Source: Cordilura impudica (Eukaryota > Arthropoda > Insecta > Diptera > Scathophagidae). From it: DNA of 64,000 nt. Shown one piece after another: positions 33,000 through 44,317 of this stretch (the stretch's first letter is position 1; each line of letters opens with the position of its first letter). Position numbers and translations under genes: made by a program. The stretch is taken from contig OY821518.1 of NCBI GenBank assembly GCA_963682025.1, forward strand, positions 141,261,529-141,325,528, written 5' to 3'. The notes below the pieces were generated by a model. It did not search any database, had not been told where the DNA came from, and worked only from the letters and a program-made list of their open reading frames with translations.

Positions 33000-34607
33000 T
33001 TGACACGCACGCAACCAAAGGAAGCTGCTAAAATTGTAGATGTGTTACCAACTGCATCTCCTAAGCGGTTGAAGCGTATGGTGCAAAGTATTTCAACGCC
33101 TAAATCGCCAACATCATTTACAGAAGAGGATGCGTTAGCTCTTATTTTAAATTTGGGATTGACAAGAAATAAATATGGTATTTTGAGAAAAGCTCTCAAA
33201 GAAAAAGGATTTGATATTTTTCCTACCAGCAGAGCCATAAAGGAAACAAAAAATAAAATTCTACCATCTAATGTGAAATCCAATACTGAAAGTGCAAATG
33301 TTGGACTAGCGGAACTGCTTGAAAACACTGCATCTAGAATAATATCCACATATAGCAAAGAAGAAATAGAAATATGCAACAATTCAGAAGTTACGTTAAT
33401 ATGTAAATGGGGATGCGATGGAACATCTGGATTTTCTGAGTATAGACAACCAAGTGAACACAATTCAGAAATAGATTTCTCAACAATTTTTATGACATGA
33501 TAAGTACAATTAAAAATGAGGCTATATAATGAGACAAGTTCTTCTTCTAGTGAGAGAGAATATCAGGACATATGGAGTAATTTAACACCCGGATCTAAGT
33601 TTCTATGTCGGCCAATCCGATTTGAGTACACAAACGAAGACAAATTACAACAAAAAGCTTAGTGAGTTCAATAAATCAGGAAATTTCGAGATTGTCTCCA
33701 GTTTTTGTGGAAATATCTGGAAGTGTCATTAAAGTGTTATTTCAGCCACTTTTTACAATGATTGATGGGAAAGTAGCCAATGCCGTTACAGATATAACAT
33801 CTACTTGGAAATGTAATATATGTGGAAAGAAAAGTTCAGAATTTAATAACAGTTGTGATGAGATTCCTATTAATGAAAATTGCTTTAAAATTTGGAATAT
33901 CACCACTTCATGCAAGAATACGATTTATGGAATATTGCTTGCATCTCGCATATGATCTAAAATACCGGCAAATTCCAGGACAAGAAAATATACCAATTAA
34001 AAATAATACTGATCTACACGACATACGAAAAACTGAGAAGAAAAGAATTCAGGATGAATTTAAAATGCAACTTGGTCTAATTATCGATAAGCCTCTTTGT
34101 GGCTATGGAAGTTCAAATGATGGTAATACAGTAAGACGTTTCTTTGAGGATCCCGAAACTACTTCTTTGATTACTGGCATTGACACGGCTTTAATCGCAC
34201 GGTTTAAAGTAATATTAGCTGTCATTAATAGTAAACAACAAATTAATGCGGAGAAATTGAAAATATATGCTAGTGGAACTAAGGAATTAATAATGAACTT
34301 ACATCCTTGGAGGCCAATGACACCAACTGTACACAAAGTATTAGCTCATGGGAAGGAAATAATACAAAATAGCATCCTGCCCTTGGGAGAACTGACTGAA
34401 GAAGTAAAAGAAGCTAGAAACAGAGATGTCAAACACTTTAGACTTTTTAATACAAGAAAATGTAGCAAAGAAGCCCAAAATTCCGATTTAATGGAATATT
34501 TATTGATATCATCAGATCCAGTAATATACTCCATAAGAACAAAATGGTTACCAAAAATAAGTCTTGAAATAGAAAATGATGATTCAGAAGCTATGGATAT
34601 AAAATAA
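33000..34607 (+). pseudogene. Transib/RAG1-like transposase, about 3 frame breaks
   Basis: Three blocks read in order. (1) 33000-33500: basic N-terminus, then KYGILRKALKEKGFDIFPTS and CKWGCDGTSGFSEYRQ; the CDG-G-SE string parallels the RAG1 segment with the first catalytic Asp. (2) about 33510-33950, shifted twice: FLCRPIRFEY, SRLSPVFVEI, TMIDGKVANAVTD, then KCNICG (a C--C zinc-type pair as in RAG1). (3) 33880-34607: FGISPLHARIRFMEYCLHLA, GYGSSNDGNTVRRFF, ITGIDTALIARFKVIL, TPTVHKVLAHGKEIIQNS and LTEEVKEARNRD; the last two parallel the HKTLAH---II and SEGNESGNK region of RAG1 with the catalytic Glu. The stop at 33500 and shifts near 33655 and 33890 inactivate it. By eye the second-Asp position reads Arg. 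The original start is uncertain. Confidence 0.75.
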
Positions 34608-34805
34608 CTAGTAAAAAAGCAGACAATTGTTATGTAATTTTAAGCCTATTATAAAACAAATAAAAAAATACTCATTAAAAAAAAATTTTGTTATATTTGT
34701 TATTTAATAATGAAAATAGCTTAGGCATTAGCTTTTTTCCTGTTTTTTTTTTTTGTATAAAACCAGCATCAGAGTTTCGGGCAATTTTATGATCAGTTGA
34801 AACTC

Positions 34806-37039
34806 ATTAGTTAAATATTTCATACACCATTAACTTATAATTATACCTTCTTTGAAAAGATATATAAAATTATTTGAAGTAATAAAAACGTATGCAACCC
34901 TTTACCAAAAAACAATAAAAAAATATGTCATTCACTATGTAAATGACCATTTATATGAACAAATAGAGAAATAGCTAAATTTTTGCATGTGGAGTGTGGT
35001 TTGGGGTCATTATTTCAGCATGTTGCAATACATTTGATAGGCATGTTATATATCGTTGAATAGATAAATATGTCTTCTTTAACAATATATATAATAATAA
35101 GTAAAATTCAAAAATTTTGGGAACACTTTACCAAAAAAACCAAAAAAAGGAAAAACCATTATTTTTCTATATTTTTTTCTGAAATTTGAATATAAATATC
35201 TCAAAAACTATTAATGCTATCAAAAATTTTTTGAAGTGTTTTAGATAATTTAAATTCCGTTCTGAATCGATAAACAAAATATAAAAATAACTAATCTTAA
35301 TATGTTTTTTATGTTAACAAAAAAAATTCGTATGCAAATTTGACTTTTTTCACCATTTGAGCCCTCCTGACCACGTTTATGTAATGGCGGTGAATTTTAT
35401 TATGGCACATAAATAAAAATATTTGGAGCTTTAATATTGCGATGAAATATTTGAAGCAGTCGAGCGGATATTTTTATATTAACTTTTAAAACTTAGTTTT
35501 TTTTTTAAAAATTGCCCAATTTCGTCCAATGCTGGACGTAGGGTGCATGTCCAAAAATATAATAATAATTAATAAATTTCACTTACAACCATTCTTGAGG
35601 TATATTCTTTTAAAATATGTAGAAAAATATATACATGTTTTACCAAGGTTGTGAGAAAAAAGTGAAAGAATGAAGGGTATTTTTTGGCAAAAATTTGCAA
35701 TTTTTAGAACCTGATTCAAAAAGTCAATTTTAAGATTTTGTGCTCACTAAACGGTTTGAAACAATTAAAAAAATACTTCAACGTACTTTTTTAAAAAGTA
35801 CTGGCTATCGCCACATATTTTTAGATTTTTTTTATCTATTTTAATAAAAATGTTATTTGCGAAAAACCAAGAAAGAATTTGGTGAAAAGTTCAAATGTTG
35901 ATTTTTAAAATCAAATATTTTTTAAACCATAAGCGATAACTAGGTAGTATAAATGTATTTTTATACCCTATACCACTATGTGGTTTGGGTATAATGACTT
36001 TGTGCTGCTGTTTGTAACAACCAAAAATATTTGACCTAGACCCATCTTTAATTATACCGATCGAATCAGAATCACTTTCTGAGTTGATTTAACAATGTCC
36101 GTCCGTCCGTCCGTCCGTCTGTCCGTCTGTGTGTCCATGTAAAGCTTGTAATCAAACTGCAGGTCGCAAATATGAAAATATTTTGATGAAATTTGGTATA
36201 TAAGCTTCCATCGGCCATGGGATGAACGCTATTGAAATTGGTGAGAATCGGTCCATGTTCAGACCTAGCCCCCATACAAATTACCCATATGAAATCGACA
36301 TAAATTGCCATAAGATCCAAATTGTCATATAGATCTTACTCAAATTGGGTTTGTATGCGTTCATTACATCCACTAATGGGTAGACCAAAAATGATCCCTT
36401 CGACCCCATATAGAGCTGCTTCCCGATCTTCACTTAAATCTATTAAAAAACAAAAATATTGCACTGATTCTTCTCAAATTTTGTTTGTACATATTTTTCC
36501 AAAATACAAGAGACTTTACCAAACATGATCAGGATCGGTCCATTTTTGGACCTAGTCCCTTTATAGATATAGCATCCGATATGAACTTTTTCATATCTGC
36601 AGCCAAAAAAATTAATAAAAATCCCACTCAAATTTGGTTTTTGCTTATTTTCAATGTCCAGTTAGTTGGGCCTAAGAGATAGGGTTTCTAAACGCATGGT
36701 ATAGGGTATCGTATAGTCGGTCTAGACCGACTATAATTTTCTTACTTGTTTGTTAATAATTTGATGGTTATTGTAAAAATTTAAAAAACGTAAAAATCGC
36801 TTCATATTTATAAAAGTTACAAGCTTTGAAAGCATTTTCCACCTCGAGGTGGTCGACTTTGGCACCTTGTAGCTCACCCTGTGTTACAATAGGGTATCTC
36901 AAAAATAAATATTTTGAAAGCCTATATCCTACTACAATCTATCCTACTACAATCGCCTAAAAATATACTATTGCAATCCAACCAATAGTTTAGAAGTTCC
37001 AGACTTATTACCACTTTTTTTTGGTTTTGAACCACTGTG
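34806..37039 (-). repeat. right long inverted repeat of the Transib element
   Basis: Inverted copy of 31533-32962, split at 35960/36751 by a HINE. Sequence on both sides of the insertion (GATAACTAGGTAGTATA before and GTTAATAATTTGATGG after) is continuous in the left arm near 31786-31835. A small local duplication (CCTACTACAATC repeated) occurs near 36930-36955. Confidence 0.85.
35961..36750 (+). mobile_element. HINE/mini-me-like repeat, family A, complete
   Basis: Reference copy for family A. The 5' end TATACCCTATACCACTATG folds on GTGGTTTGGGTATA. A GTCCGTCC/GTCTGTCC tract is at 36099-36130. Near the 3' end GGTATAGGGTATC forms the inner inverted repeat, then a 24-bp perfect palindrome at 36712-36735 (centre GGTCTAGACC), then ATTTTCTTACTTGTTT. 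It is inserted in a T-rich site within the right arm of the Transib element. ORFs within it (82, 68, 62 and 65 codons) recur in all copies as sequence, not as genes. Confidence 0.8.
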
Positions 37040-37484
37040 CGTAGACTGGATGAACAATACTTCGAATTCCGTTCTTTCACCTTCAATGACCAATTTTTGA
37101 TTTTAGAAACGGTGGAAACTTATTTGCACATCTGATAACTACGCTATTCACTGACTCACTGATCTGCCTATTTGATTTGTAATGCTGAACGTATACATAA
37201 TATGTTATGTAATTAATTATCAAGCATACGTCTATGTATTTATTTTGGCGGGGAACACAATATCGAAAACGAGGAGTCGCGATGCACACTGGGTTAGAAA
37301 TGCTTGTTTTCTTGTACTAATTTACAAAAAATTAAGTATCGTCAAAACTGTGGATATCAGGTTAAAGTACACTCAAACCTGTTTTTGTGCGACCTTTTTA
37401 AGTGCGTTTTCATTTTTGTGCGAATTGCTTTGTGTGGTATATGAAAATTTAACAAATTTGATCATTATTTCCTAATGACAAAGT

Positions 37485-37700
37485 TGACGATTTCAGAAAA
37501 CATCAATTGAAGTTCAGAAAATATTAATTATATTTTAGAAAACATCAATAGAATTTCGGTAAACATGAATTAAATTTCAGAAAACATCAATAGAACTTCA
37601 GAAAACATCAGTAGAATTTCAGAAAACATCAATTGAATTTCAAATAACATCAATTGCGTTTCAGAAAACATCAATTGAATTTCAGAAAAAATCAATATTT
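37485..37700 (+). repeat. 21-bp tandem repeat array, forward
   Basis: About ten imperfect copies of TTTCAGAAAACATCAATTGAA, some broken by substitutions (CATCAATAGAA, CATCAGTAGAA). Period is 21 bases. Opposite-orientation copies of the same unit lie at 38045-38132. Confidence 0.8.
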
Positions 37701-38044
37701 GGACTGGGAAATATGCTATTTTATGCACTGGGAAATATGCTATCAAGCGCAGAATTATTTGTTTAGTCAGCTACAATATAAAAACTAGGATAGGAATCGG
37801 AAATAGTTTTTAAAAAATTGGTACACGTAAACCTTTGTTGTGCTATTTGTTTTGCGATTTTTTTTTTTTTTTGCTATATGAAAATTTAAAAAAAGCCAAA
37901 AGTATTTAATATTTCAATGTCATAGCTTATTTGGCCCACCGTGTTAAATGATATGACGTTATTGCAAGAAACTTGGGATAACGGCACTTGTTATGTCTAT
38001 GTTTTAGTCATACATTCGCTATTATAATTCTCATTTGTTGCTAA
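37701..38044. other. spacer between inverted 21-mer arrays
   Basis: It contains a direct repeat of a sequence also present at about 37378-37450 (AAACCTGTTTTTGTGCGA ... GTATATGAAAATTTAA versus AAACCTTTGTTGTGCTAT ... CTATATGAAAATTTAA at about 37830-37892). Non-coding. Confidence 0.45.
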
Positions 38045-38132
38045 TGATGTTTCCTGAAATTCAGGTGATGTTTTCTGAAACTCAGTTGATGTTTTCTGAA
38101 ATACAATTGATGTTTTCTGAAATACAATTGGA
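38045..38132 (-). repeat. 21-bp tandem repeat array, reverse
   Basis: Four copies of TTGATGTTTTCTGAAATACAA, the reverse complement of the unit at 37485-37700. Together the two arrays form an inverted pair about 0.35 kb apart. Confidence 0.75.
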
Positions 38133-38396
38133 ATATATTTAGTTATTTTGTAAGGTTTTGATATATTTTCTTAGTGAGACTTTTTTATACGGTCCCTATT
38201 CACCGCACAAAAAAAATAATTTTTAGTTGCGTTGCGAAAACATTAAAATTAATGTCAAACGTGCTCTGGTGTTTTGTAGTGAAACTTAGAGTCAAACTTT
38301 ATTGAAATTTTATGTGCAAAAAAGGCTGAAAAAGTGAAAAGTATTTCAAAAGTAAACAACTTTGCCATGGAATCATCAAGATCAGGTTATTTTGCG

Positions 38397-38482
38397 AATA
38401 TTTCTTTATAGATAATTTGGGTATTATGGCAATGTAAGTCGATCTCATAGGGGTCATTTGTATGGAGACTAGGTATGAACAT
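38397..38482 (-). mobile_element. HINE family A fragment, 85 bp
   Basis: GATAATTTGGGTATTATGGC, then GTCGATCTCATAGGGGTCAT and GGAGACTAGGTATGAACAT match the central part of family A HINEs (compare 4331-4400). It is cut short on both sides, next to a LINE 5' truncation point. Confidence 0.65.
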
Positions 38483-41007
38483 TCCTTTGAAAATTTAAAA
38501 TTGTTGTGTTTACAGACCCAACAAGGGAATATCATTTGCTGACTTCATTTAACATTGGAAACACTAACTGTTGCATATGACGATATTGTAATATGCGGTG
38601 ATTTTAATTCCAATATCCTAATAGAAGCTACATTAAGTGACGATATGTTTTCGCTTGGACCCACACCAGTTAATAAAACTTCTCCAACGCATTATACAAA
38701 TACGAATAATATATTACTGGATCTATTCTTTGTGGCCAAATGTAATATTGTATAATCAGGTTTCAGCTGGGTGTTTCTCCACACATGATTTTATTTTCCT
38801 GACCTATAATTTTCGAATTGAGCACGAAGAGAAAATGTATCACTATCGAGATTTCAAGAACTTAAATTATAATATGTTGCTTGAGCACAATTTCCGAGTT
38901 GACTGGAATAGTATGTATTTCATGACATCTGTGGATGAACAATTATTATTTTTTGAGAGTAATGTTCAACGAATTTATGATATTGCTGTTCCAATGAAAT
39001 CCAAAATTTTTTCGGCTATAACTAAACCATGGTTTTCTACTGATATTAAAGTGTTAATTCAAGAAAGAGATATTTCCTATTCGATGCGGAAACGATTCAA
39101 AACATCTGAATCGAAAGCTAAATGCGTATGGCTAGACGTAATGTCAATAACAAAATTAGAATTGCCAAAACACAATATTACTCAAACCGCTTTGGATCTG
39201 CTTTAGATTCGAAGAAAACTTGGAAAACCATACGTGAAATAGGAATTGGTAAAGACGTTACAGCAAATGACTGTCAAGTTGATGTCAATGAACTAAATCG
39301 TGCCTTCACAAATTTACCAATGATAGAACCTGACAAAATTTCTATAATTTTTCAACTATAGGCAATATAAATAATGGTGATTCCGATGCGTTCGAATTCT
39401 CTTGCGTCTCTCAGTCTGAGGTTCTTTCAATTGTTGCGAAAATTAAATCTAATGCAGTTGGATATGATAACATGCACCCGAAAATTATAAATATACTTTT
39501 GCCATTACTTTTACCATATATTACTTATTTATTTAATAATATTATTACGTCAAGCATTTTCCCGTCAGTATGGAAGCACGCTAAAATTATACCAATTCCA
39601 AAATCTGATACAGAGTTTCGACCAATTGCCATTCTTTGCTTTCTTTCAAAAGTACTGGAAAAGATTCTATATTCTCAAATGAGTAAATATATTAAGGACA
39701 AATGTTTAATGACTGAAAAACAATCATGATTTCGCTCAAACCACAGCTGGGTTACTGCTTTGGTTGGTGTTGCAGAAAATATTCGAAGTGAACTAGATGA
39801 TGGAAAAATTAACTTTTTGGTTCTACTTGATCATTCTGAGCCATTTGACACAGTTGACCACTATACTCTGTGCATGAAACTTCAATATTTCTTTAAATTT
39901 TCATCAACTTCAACGCGGCTCTAGTTTTCATATCTAACGGAACGAACACAATCCATATTTTCTAATAATACTTGGTCTAGTCCATTAACCCTTACTAGGG
40001 GAGTTCCACAAGGGTTGATTCTGGGACCATTACTTTCCTCACTATATGTGAATGATATGCCAAACCAACTTTCTCATAGTGAAATGCATTTGTATGCGTA
40101 TGATGTCCAATTATATCTGAGTAGCCCAATGCAATCAATTGATGCAAATTTGATTAAGCTAAACGATGATCTAAGAAAAATGTATATATGGGCAACTGCA
40201 AATGGACTTTGTTTGAACCCAAAAAATCTAAATGTATGGTAATTCTTAAGAAAAAAACTGTTCCTACTTTCAATGAATTTGTAAAAATTAATAACGAAAG
40301 AATAGAGGTCGTGCAAGCAACGAAAAATCTCGGAATTATCTTCAACAATCATCTTACCTGGACAAGTCACATTAACTCGCTGGTTGGAAATACATACATT
40401 AAACTTAGGTCCCTCTGGTCAATGCAGTATTTTACACCTTTAAGAGTTCGGATATTGTTGGCAAAAGCATACCTTATTCCTGGTCTAATGCATGGATGTG
40501 AGCTCTTTGCAAATTGTGATGCCAGTAGCAAACGTAAGATGAATGTGCTGCATAATAATATCGTTAGATATGCCTTTGGTATCAGGAAGTTTGAACATAT
40601 TTCATCTTTTACAAAAAGCCTTTACAGCGTATCTTTTGAAAACTTGCTTAAATTTAGAGTACTAATATTTTTTCACGAAATTATTTATACTCAAAATTCA
40701 CCATATCTTTACGCAAAAATTCGTTTCGCAAGATCACAAAGAGGTAGGAAGATCATTCTCTCTAGGCATAAATATCTTGTGTCAGAATGGCAGTTTTATA
40801 CTAGTGCTATACGTCTTTGGAATATTATTCCACAAAACCAGCAACTTAACAGCAACGCAAACACTTTTAAACTATTTTTATTTAAATTTTTTGCCTGATT
40901 TTAAAATAATATTATATTGTGATAAATTAAAAATAAATTAAATTGAAATATAATTATTAGTTTTAAGTATTCAAATTTTGTTAAACTTGCACATCTAACA
41001 ATAATGC

Positions 41008-41052
41008 TTTCCTGTACTGTAATTATAAGATTTAATCTTGTTGTACAGGAAA
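41008..41052 (+). other. 3'-UTR hairpin of the LINE
   Basis: TTTCCTGTAC (41008-41017) and GTACAGGAAA (41043-41052) are a perfect 10-bp inverted repeat with a 25-nt loop, just upstream of the microsatellite tail. In CR1/L2-type LINEs a 3' hairpin can be recognised by the RT; that role is inferred here. Confidence 0.7.
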
Positions 41053-41092
41053 TTATCAAATAAATAAATATAATTAATTAATTAATTAATTA
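41053..41092 (+). repeat. (AAAT)n(AATT)n 3' tail of the LINE
   Basis: CAAATAAATAAATA followed by five or more TAAT/AATT units. Microsatellite tails rather than poly-A mark the ends of several LINE clades and define the 3' limit of this insertion. Confidence 0.75.
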
Positions 41093-41094
41093 TT

Positions 41095-43993
41095 AGCTAA
41101 AAATAACGAAAAATTATCCGAACATAGTTTCCCTGAATTGCTTCAAGAACACATGATACTCTAACGCAGTGTGCGTCGTTGAGCAAAGTGCTTGAAAGTT
41201 TGTTCTTTTTAAAAACAATTTTGAGGGTTGATAGATCAAAATATTTCATATTTCGGCGGAAAATATTATAGAGGTTATATCTCGAAAATTAAGCGCGAAG
41301 TGTAAAATGGTTGATATTTTTTACCAGATACGCCTATTAACTGGACGGTAAAATATTTTGTGTTTTTCGGATCCAAAATTTGTAAACCCCATCCGCTTTT
41401 TGCACTATTTTCGGGGTTGAAAATCCAAAATTTTTATCGCGGAAACTAAACGTCACTGAGCAAACTGGTAGAATTTTTGGCCCCTATTTGTAATACTGAA
41501 TTGCTGTTTTTCGGGTTTCTAGAGCCATTAACGTAAAATGTTCGAGGAAAAAATTAAATCGATTACAGTTCGTAAGTTATGGAAAAAGATATTTTTTTTA
41601 TACGAAAAAATTATTTTCTGAAAAAAGGATCTATGGAAATGGATCGATTTAAGTATGTAGTTGTGAATTATCAAATTTGGAATAGTTCAAATATTAAAAT
41701 GAAAAAACACGAAATTTGGAGCATTCAATTTTCTACTTTTTGGGCAAATTTTCCCAAAGTTAAGTTGGATTATTTAATTTTCACTTCGCTTCTTTTAATA
41801 ATAATTTGCAATTTTGCTTGCCAAATTTAATATTATTAAAAGTAGTGAAATTGGTTGAGTTATATTCCAACGAATCAATATTTCACATTTGTGTAACTAT
41901 GGTCAAGTAAAATACAATCAGTTTAAAATAGGATATTTTATCAAATTTTAAACTTTAAAATTGTTTTTAATAATTTTTAGTGGTTAAATTCCGTTTTTAG
42001 TATTTATAAATATATTTGAGCAGATCCCACTTAAAACCAAAGAAAAATTTTAAAGAAGAAAAAATACAACGCCAAGCCATCATATTGTGTAATTCACAAG
42101 TTCACTTGTTTCTGATCGATATAAAAGAACAATGTATGAAACAAGTATACTGTAAATCTTCTTTGTGGCCTTTTTGGGGCCACATCAGGTACTAAAACAA
42201 GTTTAGTATTTGAGATAAAATTATTAATTCTCAACAATAACTCATTAATCCTATAAATACGGCAAGTGTTCTGGGAAATAGATGTAATATATGAAATCAA
42301 TTTAAAACTCAAATAATTAATTAAATTCGAAAGTTTAAGCTAACAGTAAAATTAAAAATAATTTACTTTTAACTGAGCTTTTTATGTGGAAAATTTGTTA
42401 ACTGAGACAACAATGCAAATAATTGAGAAATTTCGTTTATCGAGGGTTGCGTAAAATAAAATAAAAATAGATTGAAAAAACTATTGATTCATAATTAATA
42501 ACATTTGAGACAGCAGATTTCGTAAATTATAAAAATGTTTGTTAACTTTTTTTTTTTAAATGCGATTGGTATTTTTTCATCAGACTTTCTTATTTTTATT
42601 TTACCATTTATTTAAAATTTTAAGTATCTGTCAAATAAAAATAATGTCGAACTATTTCTTTCTAAAAGATACAAAATTAAACTTGCATACGCACACATTC
42701 ATGCATACTGGAATTAGTATAGAATGTGTTTAGTTTAACTGAACGGGCCAGTCACAATTTAAGTTGTAAAAGCTCTAGCGTCAACCAACAACACTTGCAA
42801 AAACAATCTCAATACAACAACTAAAGCAACAAGAAAAACCAGTGCGCTGATACGCACTTGTTTGTCTTATATATGGCAGGTTTTTATTCGTAGTTGTTGT
42901 TGTTGTTAGCTGGTGTTATATATAAATAAATGTGTATGCCAAAAAAGCTTTTTCGCTTTTCTCTTTCAAATTCATTTCAATATGATCGTTCTTCCATTTG
43001 AATTCTCCACTATTTGTGTTAGAATAGTTTTTTCTATTCTTTTTTAATTTTGAAATTTATTCATACGTTTTACATCGCTTTTTCGATTCTGTTTAGAATG
43101 GTACCGCGAAACTTTCTGTGCGTGTACGAGTATGGGTATGTGTGTATATTACGTCTGCATAACAACATTGCTCACGATAGTGTCGACACTTTTTTCTGTT
43201 TATAGTTGAGTTTGATTATACCTTGAACTTCACCGTAATTTCATTTTTTTTTTATTTTTTGTTTTTTTTTTTTTTTTTTTTTTTGCAAAAGATTGTTTTT
43301 ATTATTCTTTTATTATTGTTGTAGATAGGGGGTCTGTTTCTTCATTGTTATTGTTGGTATTTTTTAATGGGAATTTGAAGCACACAAATATTATTATGAA
43401 ATTAAAAGTTTGAAAATTTTAATACAAATTTATAAGATAGGTTAAGTTAGACGGGTCGCCCGCCCGAAGACGAGTACTCTCGAAGGTAGAGATAGGAAAA
43501 GAGATAGATAGTGTAAGGAGTATGGAAAAGAAAAGAAAGATGAAAACGGCTCTTTATATCTATTGTATATTTTTTAAAAATTACTATGTATTCTGGATAG
43601 ATATTCTAAATAAATATTAACCGAATACTCTTAGGCTGATCATTCAATTGACTTTTTTTAAAACCGGTTTTGAAACCAACACGTTAACATTTTAGAAATT
43701 TGGAAAAAACTATTCGTTACTCGTATTTTATTTTGTAACTGGATTAGTGCGAATAAAAAATTTAATAAGCTTGTGTTTTGCTTTATTTTTTAATTCAGGC
43801 ATAAAACAATATATTAAAGTTATTGAGCAGATCAAAAAAAAAAATAAAATAATATAATAAATAATAAATAATAATAAATAATATAATAAATTAGTTTAGT
43901 TGTAACGTGTACAAATGCTTATTATTTAAAATAAACTCTTGATAAATCCACTTTAAAAATTATATTTCACTTTAGGTACTAGCAGGACATACG
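41095..43993. other. unassigned 2.9-kb region
   Basis: No ORF with a recognised domain. Near 41210-41570 the text (TTTCGGGGTTGAAAATCC, ATTTTTCGG) looks repeat-derived. Around 42770-43160 base composition is less skewed, with CAACAACA/GTTGTTGTTG tracts, which resembles ordinary fly intergenic DNA. A poly-T of about 25 lies near 43255-43285. A (AATAAT)n stretch is at 43845-43890. GGTTAAGTTAGACGGGTCGC near 43440 stands out by GC content but is not assigned. Confidence 0.3.
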
Positions 43994-44317
43994 TACAGTA
44001 ACTGTCATTAAGATTGGGTTTTGTAATTCGAGTTTTTGAAAACTCAAATTTTACGCAAGACAGTTTTAAATAAGCAGAAATGTTAGTTACAATGATATAA
44101 TATATATTTCGAGAACAAAATAAATTTATTTTAAGATTTTAAATATTTTAAAGAAAAAAAAAAAATAGCAAAACAACAGGAACATAAAAGCTTATAAAAA
44201 GCTTATAAATGAAAAAAAAATAGAGCAAAATATTTAGTATTTTGTAGGATAGCTCTTATTTCCTATAACCTCAGAAATAATTTTTTGTAAATAATCCACA
44301 TCAATCTTCCTGTAGCA

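Larger units (their letters stand above)
31533..37039 (+). mobile_element. Transib-type (RAG1-related) transposon
   Basis: Both ends are CACAGTGGTTCAAAACC inverted (31533 and ending 37039). The flanks are a perfect 5-bp duplication CGTAG (31528-31532 and 37040-37044). A CACAGTG-type end plus a 5-bp duplication is the Transib signature, and CACAGTG is also the heptamer of vertebrate V(D)J recombination signals. The inverted repeats are very long, about 1.43 kb each (31533-32962 and about 34806-37039 after removing a HINE at 35961-36750). Transib elements usually have ends of only tens of bases. The 1.8-kb centre carries a transposase with RAG1-like motifs. Confidence 0.85.
38545..41092 (+). 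pseudogene. 5'-truncated LINE with 3' end (EN, RT, 3' UTR)
   Basis: The longest retroelement here. The endonuclease end YDDIVICGDFNSNIL (GDFN) leads to THYTNTNNILLDLFFV and SAGCFSTHDFIFLTYN (S-HD). The linker reads KPWFSTDIKVLIQERDISYS and KTWKTIREIG. RT follows: KSNAVGYDNMHPKIINILL, FRPIAILCFLSKVLEKILYS, LLDHSEPFDTVDH (AFD changed to PFD), RGVPQGLILGPLLSSLYVND and LYAYDVQLYLSS (YADD changed to YAYD, so the catalytic Asp is lost). An uninterrupted 236-codon C-terminus (40188-40898) runs from KKSKCMVILKK to IRLWNIIPQNQ. Stops or shifts lie near 38755, 39210, 39361, 39729, 39924 and 40242. The 3' UTR holds a hairpin (41008-41052) and AAAT/AATT tail. Inactive. Confidence 0.85.

Noticed and set aside
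31533..37044. V(D)J-type recombination signal pair
   Set aside because: The heptamer is there, but as transposon ends with a 5-bp target duplication. No 12/23-spacer nonamer arrangement was established, and the host looks like a fly.
37485..38132. CRISPR-like array
   Set aside because: The 21-bp units are directly tandem without unique spacers, in a eukaryotic context with no cas genes.
43435..43500. Telomere-like GGTTAAGTTAG and GC-rich patch
   Set aside because: Only one or two loose units; no array and no consistent period.
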